A DNA stretch of 64,000 bases, taken from positions 744,001 to 808,000 of the forward strand of contig NZ_LBHV01000001.1 of assembly GCF_001005825.1 (NCBI RefSeq), written 5' to 3'. The notes beneath the pieces are model-generated. The model was not told the DNA's origin and made no database searches. It saw only the letters and a program-made list of their open reading frames with translations. Below, piece by piece: positions 38,445-48,223 of this stretch (position 1 is the stretch's first letter; the number at the start of each line of letters is the position of its first letter). The position numbers and the translations under genes were made by a program. This DNA is from Rhizobium sp. LC145. GTDB taxonomy: Bacteria; Pseudomonadota; Alphaproteobacteria; Rhizobiales; Rhizobiaceae.

Positions 38445-39011
38445 TCATTCCTTTTTCCAGTCCTTAAGGACGGCGAAGGGCGATGGCCGTTTCGTGGTTT
38501 CTCCGGCATCTCCTTCAAGATGGGGCGAAAACTCGACATCGGACTTGCGCGGATAGGGATCAATCGCGAGCGCCGCAAACTCCGCCACGACGGCACCGGC
38601 ATCGATCGTATCGCCGGAGAAGGTTTCCGGCAGGTCCGGGCCATCGGGATCGATCAGCATTTCGGCCGTCTCTCCGGTCACGATCCGCGCGAGCTTGGAA
38701 TCCTCGGGAACGAAAATCTGCTCGAAGTGCTCATCGAGCCTGGCTTCCACCGGCTCCAGCGTCACCACGCAGGACTGCACGATATCGGCTTCCACCCTGC
38801 CCTTGATGCGGATGCCGTCCTTTTTCCAGCGAACGACCTGCAGGTCCGCCTTCAGCGACTTCACCGAAACCACCTGCCAGAGCTTGGCAAGCCCCTCCAG
38901 TTCGCGCTCGTTCGCCTCGACGTGAACGCTGACCGGATTGGCGGAGATGTGCCCCACCTTCACGGAATAGGAAAAGGGGGGCTTTTCATCCCCATCATGC
39001 CTCGTCTTCAT
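38445..39011 (-). CDS. DUF177 (YceD-like) protein
   Basis: About 188 residues. DUF177 members precede plsX in many bacteria, often with rpmF between; here rpmF is missing at this site, as usual in this order. Recognisable is CVVTLEPVEARLDEHFEQIF, including the single Cys. In other bacteria the family has been linked to 23S rRNA, which is not shown here. The ATG at 39011 overlaps the end of the chaperone gene by 17 bases, and GAGG precedes it. Confidence 0.88.
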   Translation of the reverse strand: MKTRHDGDEKPPFSYSVKVGHISANPVSVHVEANERELEGLAKLWQVVSVKSLKADLQVVRWKKDGIRIKGRVEADIVQSCVVTLEPVEARLDEHFEQIFVPEDSKLARIVTGETAEMLIDPDGPDLPETFSGDTIDAGAVVAEFAALAIDPYPRKSDVEFSPHLEGDAGETTKRPSPFAVLKDWKKE

Positions 39012-39555
39012 GAGAACCTCGCATTCCCGGCTGCGGCAGGGCCGCCGCGCCTCGGGAAATTTCGTCTTCGGAAACCGCGACAAGCGCCGTCTCCGCCTTC
39101 ATCATCCAGTCCGCGAGCCCGCGCATGTCCGGCGCCGCTTGCATATCCGGATGGATATTGCGCCGCAGGGCCGCCGCGAGCGCCTCGCGATCTTCGGCCT
39201 CCAGCGTCGCCGCATAGGATTCCAGCCGGCCGTAGAACATGCCCGCGAGCTTCTTCATGCGTTTCGGCACGCCCTGGTCGCCGATGCCAAGTTCGCGGAT
39301 CGAATGGTCGATATCCTGGAAAAAGGCGTCGACGATTTCCTGAGCCAGCTCCTGACCGCTCACGCCCGATTTCGCCGTGCGGCGGAAAAACAGGATCATG
39401 ACGATCGACAACATCTCGTAACGTCCCATCACCGTGTCCGGAACATCGAGATCGCTATAGAAGAAAGGAGCCCGGGCCAGCGATGTCAAGGTCGCGTATT
39501 GCCGGTCAACGATGGCGCGATTGTGGTTTTTCTTCTTCAATAGGCCGAAGATCAT
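38995..39555 (-). CDS. Ubiquinol-cytochrome c chaperone family protein
   Basis: About 186 residues, related to mitochondrial Cbp3/UQCC1, an assembly factor of cytochrome bc1. Diagnostic is FYSDLDVPDTVMGRYEMLSI at about residues 30-50 and LAQEIVDAFFQDIDHSIRE. No signal peptide. The start MIFGLLKKK is preceded by AGAGAA. Upstream of DUF177 in all likelihood on one transcript. Confidence 0.88.
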   Translation of the reverse strand: MIFGLLKKKNHNRAIVDRQYATLTSLARAPFFYSDLDVPDTVMGRYEMLSIVMILFFRRTAKSGVSGQELAQEIVDAFFQDIDHSIRELGIGDQGVPKRMKKLAGMFYGRLESYAATLEAEDREALAAALRRNIHPDMQAAPDMRGLADWMMKAETALVAVSEDEISRGAAALPQPGMRGSHEDEA

Positions 39556-39820
39556 GGGAATTCTCTGGGTTGCCACTCGGATTCGGCTCTGCCGCGTTGC
39601 ATGGAAACGAAAGCTGGTTTACCGAAGCAGGCGCGAATTGCAATGCCGTTCCGCCGCGGTCCGCTAAGACCGGAGCTTGCCGCAGGCGCGAATTCTCCGG
39701 TTCCCGGCGCGCCCGTGTCCCCGGAATAGCCACAATGGTATGAGCAGCAGGAAAACCGGCAACCGGTCGGTCTAGTGAAATTGGGGGATGTCGTTGAAGA
39801 AGCGGGTTTTCGGGTCTGAC

Positions 39821-40303
39821 ATGAAATTCTTGAGCAAAACCGCAGCCGCCGTCGTCGTGATGTCCGTGGCAGTCGCTGGCTGCAACAGCATGAACATCGG
39901 CGAGACGATGTATAACGGCTACGTCATCGACCAGGAGTCGCTGGCACTCATCCCCGAGGGTTCGAGCCGCGAACAGGTGCTGCTCACCATGGGAACGCCC
40001 TCGACGACTGCGACCTTCGATTCCGAGGTCTTCTACTACATCTCGCAGAAGCGCCAGAAGATCGCTGCCTTCGCCAAGCCGAGGCTGGTGGAGCAGAATG
40101 TCGTGGCGATCTACTTCAACAAGGACGGCGTGGTCGAGCGCCGCGCCAATTACACCCTCCAGGACGGCAAGGTCTTCGATACGATCTCGCGCACCACGCC
40201 GACCGGCGGCAGGGATCTCACCTTCCTGCAGCAGCTTCTGTCGGGCGGTGCGGCAAGCGGCGCCAATGCGGCGCGCAGCCTCTTCCAGAATCTCGGGCGG
40301 TAA
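39821..40303 (+). CDS. SmpA/OmlA (BamE-like) outer-membrane lipoprotein
   Basis: A 160-residue lipoprotein with signal MKFLSKTAAAVVVMSVAVAGC containing the lipobox VAGC. The SmpA/OmlA domain follows (IPEGSSREQVLLTMGTPSTT). In BamE this domain supports the outer-membrane protein assembly machine; this rhizobial form has a longer C-terminus, so equivalence is inferred. The start fits the signal; an ATG 33 bases earlier is possible. Divergent from the chaperone gene and ended by a bidirectional terminator. Confidence 0.87.
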   Translation: MKFLSKTAAAVVVMSVAVAGCNSMNIGETMYNGYVIDQESLALIPEGSSREQVLLTMGTPSTTATFDSEVFYYISQKRQKIAAFAKPRLVEQNVVAIYFNKDGVVERRANYTLQDGKVFDTISRTTPTGGRDLTFLQQLLSGGAASGANAARSLFQNLGR

Positions 40304-40316
40304 CTCCGCCGATTCG

Positions 40317-40350
40317 AAAAGCCCGCGGAGAGAGATCTCCGCGGGCTTTT
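40317..40350. terminator. Bidirectional rho-independent terminator
   Basis: A 15-bp perfect stem, AAAAGCCCGCGGAGA with its complement around GAGA, lies between the convergent lipoprotein and hppA genes. It ends in T on either strand. Confidence 0.88.
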
Positions 40351-40370
40351 GCCTGTCCGGTTCAGCCGTA

Positions 40371-42509
40371 TCAGTGAGCGAGAACGGCTAGCAGCAGCAA
40401 GGCCACGATATTGGTGATCTTGATCGCCGGGTTGACGGCGGGGCCGGCGGTATCCTTGTAGGGATCGCCCACCGTATCGCCCGTGACGGAAGCCTTGTGG
40501 GCCTCGGACCCCTTCATGTGCCGGGTCCCGTCCTTGTCGACGAAACCATCCTCGAAGCTCTTCTTGGCATTGTCCCAGGCGCCGCCGCCCGAGGTCATGG
40601 AGATCGCCACGAAGAGGCCGTTGACGATGACGCCGAGCAGCGAAGCGCCGAGCGCGGCGAAGGCCGACGCCTTCGAACCCGAGATCGCGAGCACGCCGAA
40701 ATAGACGACGATCGGCGCCAGCACCGGCAGAAGCGAGGGCAGGACCATCTCGCGGATCGCAGCCTTGGTCAGCAGGTCGACGGCCTTGCCGTAATCCGGA
40801 CGCTCGCGGCCTTCCATGATGCCCGGTTTTTCGCGGAACTGCCTGCGCACCTCTTCCACGATCGAGCCGGCCGCCCTGCCTACCGCTGTCATCGCGATGC
40901 CGCCGAAGAGATAGGGGATGAGACCGCCGAAGATGAGGCCAGCGACGACATAAGGGTTGGAGAGGCTGAAGGAGATTTCGCCGATGCCGGCGAAATACGG
41001 GTAACGATCGCCATTGGCGGCGAAATAGCTCAAGTCGTTGGAATAGGCAGCGAAGAGCACCAGAGCGCCGAGACCGGCGGAGCCGATCGCATAGCCCTTG
41101 GTCACGGCCTTGGTCGTATTGCCGACCGCATCGAGCGCATCGGTGGACTTGCGGACCTCGGACGGCATTCCCGACATTTCGGCGATGCCGCCGGCATTGT
41201 CTGTCACCGGGCCGAAGGCGTCGAGCGCGACGATCATGCCCGCCAGACCGAGCATGGCGGTGACCGCGATAGCCGTGCCGAACAGGCCGCCGAGCTGATA
41301 GGTCGAGATGATGCCGCCGACGATGACGATCGCCGGCAGCGCCGTCGATTCCAGCGAAACGGCAAGCCCCTGGATGACGTTGGTGCCGTGGCCGGTGACG
41401 GAGGCCTGGGCGATGGAATTGACCGGCCGTTTCCCGGTTCCCGTGTAGTATTCGGTGATGACGACGATCAGGGCCGTCACCACGAGGCCGAGCAGGCCGC
41501 AGAGGAAGAGGCTGGTGCCGGTGACCTCCATGCCCGCCACATTGCCGATCGTACCCCAGCCGACGGTCAGGGAGGTTGCCGCGGCAAGGCCGAGGATCGA
41601 CAGGAGGCCGGTGACGATGAGGCCCTTGTAGAGAGCACCCATGATCGAGTTGTTGGAGCCGAGCTTCACGAAGAAGGTGCCGATGATGGAGGTGACGATG
41701 CAGGCGCCGCAGATCGCCAGCGGATAGAGCATGGTGCTTTCAAGCACAGGCGCGCCGGCAAAGAAGATCGCCGCGAGCACCATGGTGGCGACCACGGTCA
41801 CGGCATAAGTCTCGAACAGGTCGGCCGCCATGCCGGCGCAATCGCCGACATTGTCGCCCACGTTATCGGCGATGGTTGCCGGGTTACGCGGGTCATCCTC
41901 CGGGATGCCGGCCTCCACCTTGCCGACCAGATCGCCGCCGACATCCGCACCCTTGGTGAAGATGCCGCCGCCGAGGCGGGCGAAGATCGAGATCAGCGAA
42001 GCGCCGAAGCCGAGCGCCACGAGGGAATCGATAACCTCGCGCGAGCCGCCCTCGTAGCCGAAACCCGCTGTCAGGATCAGGTAGTAGATGGAGACGCCGA
42101 GGAGCGCGAGACCCGCAACCAGGAGGCCGGTGATGGCACCGGACTTGAAGGCGATGTCGAGACCCGCGGAGAGGCTCTGCGATGCCGCCTGCGCCGTGCG
42201 AACATTCGCGCGGACCGAAACATGCATTCCGATGAACCCGGCCGCGCCGGAAAGCAGCGCGCCGATCATGAAGCCCAGGGCCGCCGTGCCCGACAGCAGA
42301 AACCAGGTCGCCACGGCAACCACAGCGCCGACGATCGCGATCGTCATGTATTGACGCGTCAGATAGGCCTGGGCCCCCTCGCGGATATAGCCCGCGATCT
42401 CCTGCATGCGCTGATTGCCCTGATCAGCGGCGAGAACCGCCTGCGTTGCCCATACTGCATAGATGATCGCCAGCAAGCCGCAAACGATCACACCCAGAAT
42501 TACGGTCAT
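40371..42509 (-). CDS. hppA: Membrane-bound proton-pumping pyrophosphatase
   Basis: Integral membrane enzyme of 712 residues with about 16 helices that pumps protons using pyrophosphate. The catalytic loop [20 protein letters not shown] lies near residue 190, followed by [18 protein letters not shown]. At the ion-selectivity site it reads [11 protein letters not shown], the lysine-bearing K+-independent type. Length is usual. On the opposite strand a long unbroken frame exists and is regarded as a shadow. Confidence 0.96.
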   Translation of the reverse strand: MTVILGVIVCGLLAIIYAVWATQAVLAADQGNQRMQEIAGYIREGAQAYLTRQYMTIAIVGAVVAVATWFLLSGTAALGFMIGALLSGAAGFIGMHVSVRANVRTAQAASQSLSAGLDIAFKSGAITGLLVAGLALLGVSIYYLILTAGFGYEGGSREVIDSLVALGFGASLISIFARLGGGIFTKGADVGGDLVGKVEAGIPEDDPRNPATIADNVGDNVGDCAGMAADLFETYAVTVVATMVLAAIFFAGAPVLESTMLYPLAICGACIVTSIIGTFFVKLGSNNSIMGALYKGLIVTGLLSILGLAAATSLTVGWGTIGNVAGMEVTGTSLFLCGLLGLVVTALIVVITEYYTGTGKRPVNSIAQASVTGHGTNVIQGLAVSLESTALPAIVIVGGIISTYQLGGLFGTAIAVTAMLGLAGMIVALDAFGPVTDNAGGIAEMSGMPSEVRKSTDALDAVGNTTKAVTKGYAIGSAGLGALVLFAAYSNDLSYFAANGDRYPYFAGIGEISFSLSNPYVVAGLIFGGLIPYLFGGIAMTAVGRAAGSIVEEVRRQFREKPGIMEGRERPDYGKAVDLLTKAAIREMVLPSLLPVLAPIVVYFGVLAISGSKASAFAALGASLLGVIVNGLFVAISMTSGGGAWDNAKKSFEDGFVDKDGTRHMKGSEAHKASVTGDTVGDPYKDTAGPAVNPAIKITNIVALLLLAVLAH

Positions 42510-42681
42510 TCGCTTTTCCTCTCTCCCAGATAAGACCGGCTAAGAACACCCCCGCCGGCCGCGCGTGACGGCAAACCGCCTCCCCTCCCAAGGAGTTTAC
42601 GGCTTGCCGAGCGAGGCGAGATTGCGGTGGAGATGAATTGGCGTCAAGCCCCGGCGGGAACAAGACCCGAGGAACGGCCGG

Positions 42682-43899
42682 TCAGATCGCCTTTGCAGGC
42701 CCCCTGCGGATGAGGAGCAGGACGAGGATGAGGCAGACAATCGTCACCGGCCAGATGACCAGATTGATGAACGACCACCCATAGGCGATGAAAATCTTGC
42801 CGGACGAAAAAGACGACAGGGCGACGGTGCCGAACAGAACGATATCGTGGAACCCCTGCACCTTGTCCGCTTCATGCGGGCGATAGCTGGACGCGACGAT
42901 CGCGGTAGAGCCGATGAAGCCGAAATTCCAGCCAACACCCAGAAGCACGAGAGACAACCAGAAATTCCACAATTCGACGCCCATATGGGCCACGACGGCG
43001 CAAGCCATGAGGATGACGAGGCCCGCGGCAACCACCTTTTCCGCGCTGAAACGGGTAATGAGCATGCCGGTGAAGAAACTCGGACCAAACATGGCGAGCA
43101 CGTGCCACTGGATGCCGAGCGTCGCCATCTCGGTCGGGAAACCGCAGCCGATCACCATCGCAAGCGGCGCGCCGGTCATGACGAAGGTCATCAGCGCATA
43201 GGTGCATATGCCGCAGATCATGCCGATCATGAAGCGCTGGGTCAGCACGATTTCACCCAGCGGCCGGGCGGGTTGAGCGTGGGCAGATGAGGTAGAGGGC
43301 TTCGGCAACTTCAGAAATGTCAGGATACCGAAGGCGACAATGCAAAGCGGGATGATTGCCAGGAAGGCACCGGCGAAGGTCACGGGCGCCAGGAGGTCCT
43401 TGGCCCAGATGGCGATCTGCGGGCCGAGCACTGCGGAAACGACGCCGGCACCGAGGATCCAGGAGATCGCCTTCGGCTTATAGGAGGAAGGCGACGCATC
43501 CGCCGCTGCAAACCGAATCTTCTGGGTAAAGCCTGCGCAGGTACCGATCAGGATGAGTGCGGCAACGAACAGCCAGAAATCGCCGCGCAGCAGGGCGATC
43601 GCGGCGACCGCTCCGCCAAGCACGCCGATCACGCTGCCGAGCATGAAGGCCTGCTTGCGGCCGAGCCAGCGCGATGCGATCGCGATCGCCACCGCACCGC
43701 AGGCGGTGCCGACGTTGAATCCGGTGATCGGCGCGGTCGCAAGCGACTTGTCTTCGGCGAGAAGCTGGTATCCGGCAAGCGAACCAAGAGAAATGGAGAG
43801 CGGCGCGATCGAGCCCAAAATCGCCTGAGCGCCAGCAAGAAGCGCGACACTGCGCCGGGCGGTCCGCATCTGCATTTGAAGATCCAGCCCAGCGTCCAT
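42682..43899 (-). CDS. Major facilitator superfamily transporter
   Basis: A 405-residue membrane protein with 12 hydrophobic helices. The loop SRWLGRKQAFMLGSVIG between helices 2 and 3 is the MFS signature, and FSAEKVVAAG is found in the second half. The substrate cannot be told; similar proteins are annotated as YnfM- or drug-type exporters without proof. The ATG at 43899 follows GAGGTG; a GTG three codons earlier is possible. It is just downstream of nusB and may share its transcript. Confidence 0.88.
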   Translation of the reverse strand: MDAGLDLQMQMRTARRSVALLAGAQAILGSIAPLSISLGSLAGYQLLAEDKSLATAPITGFNVGTACGAVAIAIASRWLGRKQAFMLGSVIGVLGGAVAAIALLRGDFWLFVAALILIGTCAGFTQKIRFAAADASPSSYKPKAISWILGAGVVSAVLGPQIAIWAKDLLAPVTFAGAFLAIIPLCIVAFGILTFLKLPKPSTSSAHAQPARPLGEIVLTQRFMIGMICGICTYALMTFVMTGAPLAMVIGCGFPTEMATLGIQWHVLAMFGPSFFTGMLITRFSAEKVVAAGLVILMACAVVAHMGVELWNFWLSLVLLGVGWNFGFIGSTAIVASSYRPHEADKVQGFHDIVLFGTVALSSFSSGKIFIAYGWSFINLVIWPVTIVCLILVLLLIRRGPAKAI

Positions 43900-43914
43900 G
43901 TCTTTCACCTCAGG

Positions 43915-44409
43915 CTACTTCTTCGCTTCGCCGCGTACCTGCTTGGCGATGCGGTCGAGAACGGCGTTGACGATGCGCGGCGGCTCCTCTTCGAAGAAGG
44001 CGCGGGCGATCTCGACATATTCGGTGACGATGACGGCGACCGGCACGTCCTTGCGCTCCAGGATTTCGAACGTGCCGGCGCGCAGGATGGCGCGCAGCGT
44101 CGAATCGAGGCGCGACAGCGGCCAATCCTCCTGCAGCGATGAGCGGATCAGCGGGTCGATCTTCGTCTGATCACGCACGACGCCCGAGACGATCGAGCGG
44201 AACCAGGCGGCATCCGCCTTCAGATAGGTATCGCCGTCGAGTTCCTGGCCAAGCCGGTGCGCTTCGTATTCGGCCACGACTTCCAGGACGCCGGTCCCGC
44301 CGACGTCCATCTGGTAGAGCGCCTGCACGGCGGCAAGGCGTGCCGCTCCGCGCTGATTGGCCGTTCTGACCGGCTGTTCCGGGTCCTTCGCCATTTTCTC
44401 AACCACCAT
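43915..44409 (-). CDS. nusB: Transcription antitermination factor NusB
   Basis: RNA-binding protein of 164 residues that works with NusE in rRNA antitermination. Hallmarks are [20 protein letters not shown] at about residues 20-40 and [20 protein letters not shown] near the C-terminus. The start overlaps the end of ribH by 11 bases; an ATG five codons downstream, in MAKDPEQ, is equally possible. ribH-nusB is a common pair in bacteria. Confidence 0.94.
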   Translation of the reverse strand: MVVEKMAKDPEQPVRTANQRGAARLAAVQALYQMDVGGTGVLEVVAEYEAHRLGQELDGDTYLKADAAWFRSIVSGVVRDQTKIDPLIRSSLQEDWPLSRLDSTLRAILRAGTFEILERKDVPVAVIVTEYVEIARAFFEEEPPRIVNAVLDRIAKQVRGEAKK

Positions 44410-44854
44410 TCAACTTCTCGCGCAGCGCGATCATCGTCAGCGCGGCGCGGGCGGCGAAGCCGCCCTTGTCCTTATCCGAGCGGCGGGCGCGCGCCCAGGC
44501 CTGCTCGTCGTTCTCGACCGTCAGAATGCCGTTGCCGATCGGCAGAGATTCCGAAACCGCCAGATCCATCAGCGCGCGGGAGGATTCGTTGGCGACGATC
44601 TCGAAATGATAGGTCTCGCCGCGAATGACCATGCCGAGCGCGACGAAGCCATGATACTCCGTTCCGCCCTCTTCCGCCGCATCGAGCGCCATGGCGATCG
44701 CGGGCGGGATTTCCAGCGCGCCGGGAACGGTCACCACGTCATAGGTCGCACCGGCTTCTTCGAGCGCGGCGGTCGCGCCTTCGAGCAGCGCGTCGGCCAT
44801 GTCGTCATAGAAGCGAGCCTCGACGATCAGGAGATGGGGCTTTGTAGCGGGCAT
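44399..44854 (-). CDS. ribH: 6,7-dimethyl-8-ribityllumazine synthase
   Basis: Penultimate step of riboflavin synthesis; 151 residues that assemble into an oligomeric shell or decamer. The active-site parts are [27 protein letters not shown] and [20 protein letters not shown], containing the catalytic His. Coupled to nusB. The other riboflavin genes ribD and ribE lie 3.9 kb upstream, separated by other genes and by a palindrome-rich gap. Confidence 0.95.
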   Translation of the reverse strand: MPATKPHLLIVEARFYDDMADALLEGATAALEEAGATYDVVTVPGALEIPPAIAMALDAAEEGGTEYHGFVALGMVIRGETYHFEIVANESSRALMDLAVSESLPIGNGILTVENDEQAWARARRSDKDKGGFAARAALTMIALREKLNGG

Positions 44855-44968
44855 GGGTGTTCCTGGTGATAGACGGCCAACGGGCCCTTGAAATGCCGGG
44901 TCAAACCATGACGCGCGACGGAAGGCAAGTGTTTTTAACCCTCAGGTCCTCGGATCGCGCTTCGCTTT

Positions 44969-44987
44969 CCTCGGGTCAGGCCCGAGG
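44969..44987. repeat. Palindrome (CCTCGGG core)
   Basis: Arms CCTCGGG and CCCGAGG around a 5-base loop. Confidence 0.8.
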
Positions 44988-44997
44988 ACGAGGATGT

Positions 44998-45025
44998 CCT
45001 CGGGTCTCACTACGTTCGCCCGAGG
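44998..45025. repeat. Palindrome (CCTCGGG core)
   Basis: Arms CCTCGGG and CCCGAGG around a 14-base loop, immediately after the previous copy. Confidence 0.75.
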
Positions 45026-45099
45026 ATGACGAGTAGACGGACTCCTGCCTTGCCCTCGGGTCAAGCCCGAGGGTGACGAGTGGACGGACTCCTCTCTTG
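45019..45099. repeat. Two tandem copies of a 34-bp direct repeat
   Basis: A unit beginning CCCGAGG(A/G)TGACGAGT and running through GACGGACTCCT starts at 45019 and again at 45066, a 47-base period. The palindrome at 45053-45073 lies between the copies. Confidence 0.7.
45053..45073. repeat. Palindrome (CCCTCGGG core)
   Basis: Arms CCCTCGGG and CCCGAGGG around TCAAG. Confidence 0.8.
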
Positions 45100-45138
45100 G
45101 CGATCCTCGGTTTCTTTCTTTCGTCATCCTCGGATGAT

Positions 45139-45157
45139 CCTCGGGTTTAACCCGAGG
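45139..45157. repeat. Palindrome (CCTCGGGTT core)
   Basis: A 9-bp perfect arm with one central base: CCTCGGGTT and AACCCGAGG. Confidence 0.8.
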
Positions 45158-45170
45158 ACGAGGATCGGCC

Positions 45171-45224
45171 GGGACACGTCGTGTGCCTCGTATTGAATTT
45201 TATAGGTGACACGCGACGTGTCCC
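45171..45224. repeat. Long inverted repeat, GGGACACGTCG arms
   Basis: GGGACACGTCG (45171-45181) pairs with CGACGTGTCCC (45214-45224), and three more pairs follow inside one mismatch. The spacer is AT-rich. This core differs from the neighbouring CCTCGGG palindromes. Confidence 0.8.
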
Positions 45225-45563
45225 GTTCGGTGTGTTTTTCCGCGCAACTCCGGTCCCTCTGCGGCGGCCCATATGTTGTTGATTATTAGCCGGGCCGGGT
45301 TGTGTGCGACACACGCACGCCCCGCCGTTTCTCAGGCGAGAGGGAGACCATTTTCTGCGCAGCCCCTGACGCCCCGCCTGCATCAACGGCGGATCGAAAG
45401 GGCACCGGCCCCATCTCGCCGGCGATGCTTGACCGGTGCAGCCGAAACAGGACCGGGAGATTATGGAGCGGATTTGGAGAGCGGGGACGGAGAAATGGGT
45501 AAGTTATTGAAATATCGGGAAAGAGGTGCCGGATCATCCCCACTTGAACGAAGAGAACGGCTT

Positions 45564-45605
45564 GTTTGTGCGGTAGATCCTCGGGACAAGCCCGAGGATG
45601 ACGAA
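45564..45605 (+). repeat. 42-bp repeat, left copy of an inverted pair
   Basis: It contains the palindrome ATCCTCGGG/CCCGAGGAT (45577-45599) plus unique flanks. It is the reverse complement of 45752-45792 except for one extra base. Confidence 0.8.
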
Positions 45606-45751
45606 CCTTGAGGTTCTGCAAAAGGTGCCAAACTCGATGCCGTGCCTGGGCACAGCCAGCGATACCAGCCCTCGCTGCGGTGCCTCTAGTGATGCCGGCA
45701 GTGATCCAATCCTCGGCGACTGATCGGGACACCCTTGCTCCAACCTTCCCT

Positions 45752-45792
45752 TTCGTCATCCTCGGGCTTGTCCCGAGGATCTACGCACAAAC
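45752..45792 (-). repeat. 41-bp repeat, right copy of an inverted pair
   Basis: Reverse complement of 45564-45605 save one base. Between the pair lie 146 bases without a recognisable gene. Confidence 0.8.
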
Positions 45793-45845
45793 AACAGCCT
45801 TAAGACGGCATGGGTCTTCTCGCCGTGCAGACGCACGGCGGCTGG

Positions 45846-45887
45846 ATTCCTGTGACTGATCCCCGGATCAAGTCCGGGGACAGGAAT
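45846..45887. repeat. Palindrome (CCCCGGA core)
   Basis: Inner arms CCCCGGA/TCCGGGG around TCAAG and outer arms ATTCCTG/CAGGAAT, partly interrupted. It is a second palindrome type common in rhizobial intergenic DNA. Confidence 0.75.
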
Positions 45888-46038
45888 GACGGGAGTGCGC
45901 GGCAACCGTGGCGTCCTACTTGCTCGCCGAGTGCCATCTCGACTCCACCAGCCACTCTGGCCTGCCGACCATTCCTCACCCCCTTGACGGCATCTGCCGG
46001 ATCTCCATCTCAAGGGGATTGGCAGAAGGAAGACGGCC

Positions 46039-46323
46039 ATGTCCGACGATCATGAAGCCGTGCTGGTGCGGGTAAGAGGCAGGGTACAGGGCGTCAGCTT
46101 TCGTGTCTGGACACGTAACGAAGCGGTGCGGCTCGGTCTCACCGGTTGGGTGCGCAACGAGGCGGACGGATCGGTGGCCGCGCTGATCGCCGGCCCGAAG
46201 GCTGCCGTCGCGGCGATGATCGAGCGCTTGGAGCGCGGGCCTCCCGCTGCCTCGGTCTCCAGCGTGGAGACGCAGCCGGCCGCGCCCGCCGAGATACCGA
46301 GAGAATTCCGCATCACCGGCTGA
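46039..46323 (+). CDS. Acylphosphatase
   Basis: Small cytosolic enzyme of 94 residues that hydrolyses acyl phosphates. The catalytic pattern is [20 protein letters not shown], with the phosphate-binding Arg in GVSFR, and the Asn in [18 protein letters not shown] precedes the ATG. Single-gene transcript, convergent with mqo. Confidence 0.94.
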   Translation: MSDDHEAVLVRVRGRVQGVSFRVWTRNEAVRLGLTGWVRNEADGSVAALIAGPKAAVAAMIERLERGPPAASVSSVETQPAAPAEIPREFRITG

Positions 46324-46404
46324 CGACTCGGCAAATTCGCCAATACGGCCTGCCTCCGCGCGCCCGTCGAGGACCGCGCGGAAGCTTGTACCCGATGGCG
46401 GTTT

Positions 46405-48102
46405 TCAGAGCGCCATGTCCGGAACGCGGGGAACCTCGCCGGCCGGTGCGGGAGCTCCCAGAGCGGACGTGTCGATGGCCGGCGGCGCGATGGCCAATTG
46501 CAGCCGCTCGCTGGTGGCGGCCCATTCTTTGGCAAGAATCTCCGGATTTTCGTTGAGCTTCATGCCGTAGCTCGGAACGATCCTGCGGACCTTTTCCTGC
46601 CATTCGGGCGTTGCGAGCCGATCCGGGAAAACCTTTTTCAGCACATCCAGCATGATGGGCGCGGCGGTGGACGCGCCCGGCGAAGCGCCGAGCAGCGCGG
46701 CGATGCTGCCATCCCCGGACGCCACGATTTCCGTGCCCAGCTTCAGGACGCCACCCTTTTCCGCATCGCGCTTGATGATCTGCACGCGCTGGCCGGCCTG
46801 CCACAGGCGCCAGTCCTCGGCATTGGCCTGCGGGAAATATTCGCGCAGAGCCGTCAGGTGATCCTCATCCGACATCATCAACTGGCCGGCGAGATATTGG
46901 ACAAGACCGAATTCGTCCATGCCGACCTTCAGCATCGGCCAGATGTTGTCGAGCGTGACGGAGGCCGGCAGATCGAAATAGGAGCCGTCCTTCAGGAACT
47001 TGGTCGAGAAGGTGGCGAAGGGTCCGAAAAGGATGACACGCTTGCCGTCGAGCATGCGGGTATCGAGATGCGGAACGGACATCGGCGGTGCGCCGACGGA
47101 GGCCTGGCCATAGGCCTTGGCGAGATGCCTGTTCACGATCTCCGGCTTTTCGCAGACGAGGAAGGACCCGCCCACGGGGAATCCGGCATAATCATCCCCC
47201 TCGGGGATGCCCGACATCTGGAGCAGCGGCAGCGCGGCACCGCCGGCGCCGAGGAACAGGAACTTCGCCCTCGTCGTGCCTTTCTGCGAGCCGTCCTTGG
47301 TGTCGACGTAAGAGACGCTCCAGGTGCCGTCGTCGTTGCGGCGGATATCCCGCACTTCGGACGAGGTGCGCAGATTGAATGCCGGCTGCTGCTTCAGATG
47401 CCCGACATACTGGCGAGTGATCTCACCGAAATTCACATCGGTGCCGAGCGGGCTCCAGGTGGCGGCGATCCTCTGCGACGGATCGCGACCTTCGATCATG
47501 AGCGGCACCCATTCGGCGATCTCGTCGTGATCGGTGGAAAAGCGCATTCCGGAGAACAGCGCGCTCGCCTTCAGCGCCTCGTGGCGCTTTTCAAGGAACG
47601 CGACATTCTCGTCTCCCCAGACGAAACTCATATGCGGCGTGGAGTTGATGAAGGAGCGCGGCTCCTTCAGGACGCCCATGTCCATCTGATGGGCGAAGAA
47701 CTGGCGGGAAATCTGGAAGGCTTCGTTGATCTCCACCGCCCGGCCGATCTGGACATTGCCGTTCACGTCTTCGGGCGTGTAATTGAGTTCGGCGAGCGCG
47801 GAGTGGCCGGTGCCGGCATTGTTCCAGCCGTTGGAGCTTTCCAGCGCGACATCATCGAGCCGCTCGATCATCTCGATCGTCCAGGAGGGCTCCAGCTCGC
47901 TCAGCAGGACGCCGAGCGTCGCGCTCATGATGCCACCGCCGATGAGGAGGACATCGACCGTGGTTTCACCGGGAGCTGCCCAGCTCGGCAGCGCGGGAAG
48001 GCTGAGAGCGGCGGCGCCGGTGGCGGCAGAGCCGAGAAGTTGCCGACGGCTCATCGCGAAATCACGGGAGCGCGGATGGATGCTCTTGTTCTGGGAAGGC
48101 AT
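46405..48102 (-). CDS. mqo: Malate:quinone oxidoreductase
   Basis: FAD-dependent, membrane-associated enzyme of 565 residues that oxidises malate to oxaloacetate and passes electrons to quinone. The FAD-binding fold starts [20 protein letters not shown] near residue 50, followed by [18 protein letters not shown], and the C-terminal [14 protein letters not shown] is conserved. Before the fold is a Tat-like leader: [20 protein letters not shown]. Its presence is unusual for Mqo, which generally works on the cytoplasmic side. GAGGTGAGCG precedes the ATG. Not in an operon with neighbours. Confidence 0.93.
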   Translation of the reverse strand: MPSQNKSIHPRSRDFAMSRRQLLGSAATGAAALSLPALPSWAAPGETTVDVLLIGGGIMSATLGVLLSELEPSWTIEMIERLDDVALESSNGWNNAGTGHSALAELNYTPEDVNGNVQIGRAVEINEAFQISRQFFAHQMDMGVLKEPRSFINSTPHMSFVWGDENVAFLEKRHEALKASALFSGMRFSTDHDEIAEWVPLMIEGRDPSQRIAATWSPLGTDVNFGEITRQYVGHLKQQPAFNLRTSSEVRDIRRNDDGTWSVSYVDTKDGSQKGTTRAKFLFLGAGGAALPLLQMSGIPEGDDYAGFPVGGSFLVCEKPEIVNRHLAKAYGQASVGAPPMSVPHLDTRMLDGKRVILFGPFATFSTKFLKDGSYFDLPASVTLDNIWPMLKVGMDEFGLVQYLAGQLMMSDEDHLTALREYFPQANAEDWRLWQAGQRVQIIKRDAEKGGVLKLGTEIVASGDGSIAALLGASPGASTAAPIMLDVLKKVFPDRLATPEWQEKVRRIVPSYGMKLNENPEILAKEWAATSERLQLAIAPPAIDTSALGAPAPAGEVPRVPDMAL

Positions 48103-48223
48103 CGCTCACCTCGAATGTTGGTTATCGATCCTCCCGAGGTGCGTCTATAAGGGTAAGGCAAGAGGGTGACAAGACCGCGCGCGACATCGTGACACCGGCG
48201 CAAGAGATCGGAAGGAGGGTTCA

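Larger units (their letters stand above)
44855..46038. other. Palindrome-rich intergenic region
   Basis: In this 1.2-kb gap no frame looks like a real gene; the longest, reverse strand 45286-45759, has low-complexity translation crossing palindromes. It holds at least eight palindromes, listed separately, and two tandem copies of a 34-bp unit. Most are built on CCTCGGG/CCCGAGG or a related core. The part between 45230 and 45560 has no recognised structure. The region resembles the intergenic palindromic repeats of rhizobia. Confidence 0.7.

Noticed and set aside
40497-42533. Unbroken frame of 678 codons opposite hppA
   Set aside because: It is antisense to a strongly conserved gene; its translation is rich in Arg, Asp, His and Glu without any motif, and the openness follows from GC-rich codon use.
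45286-45759. A 157-codon reverse frame in the palindrome field
   Set aside because: It crosses palindromes, lacks a ribosome binding site and has no recognisable fold.
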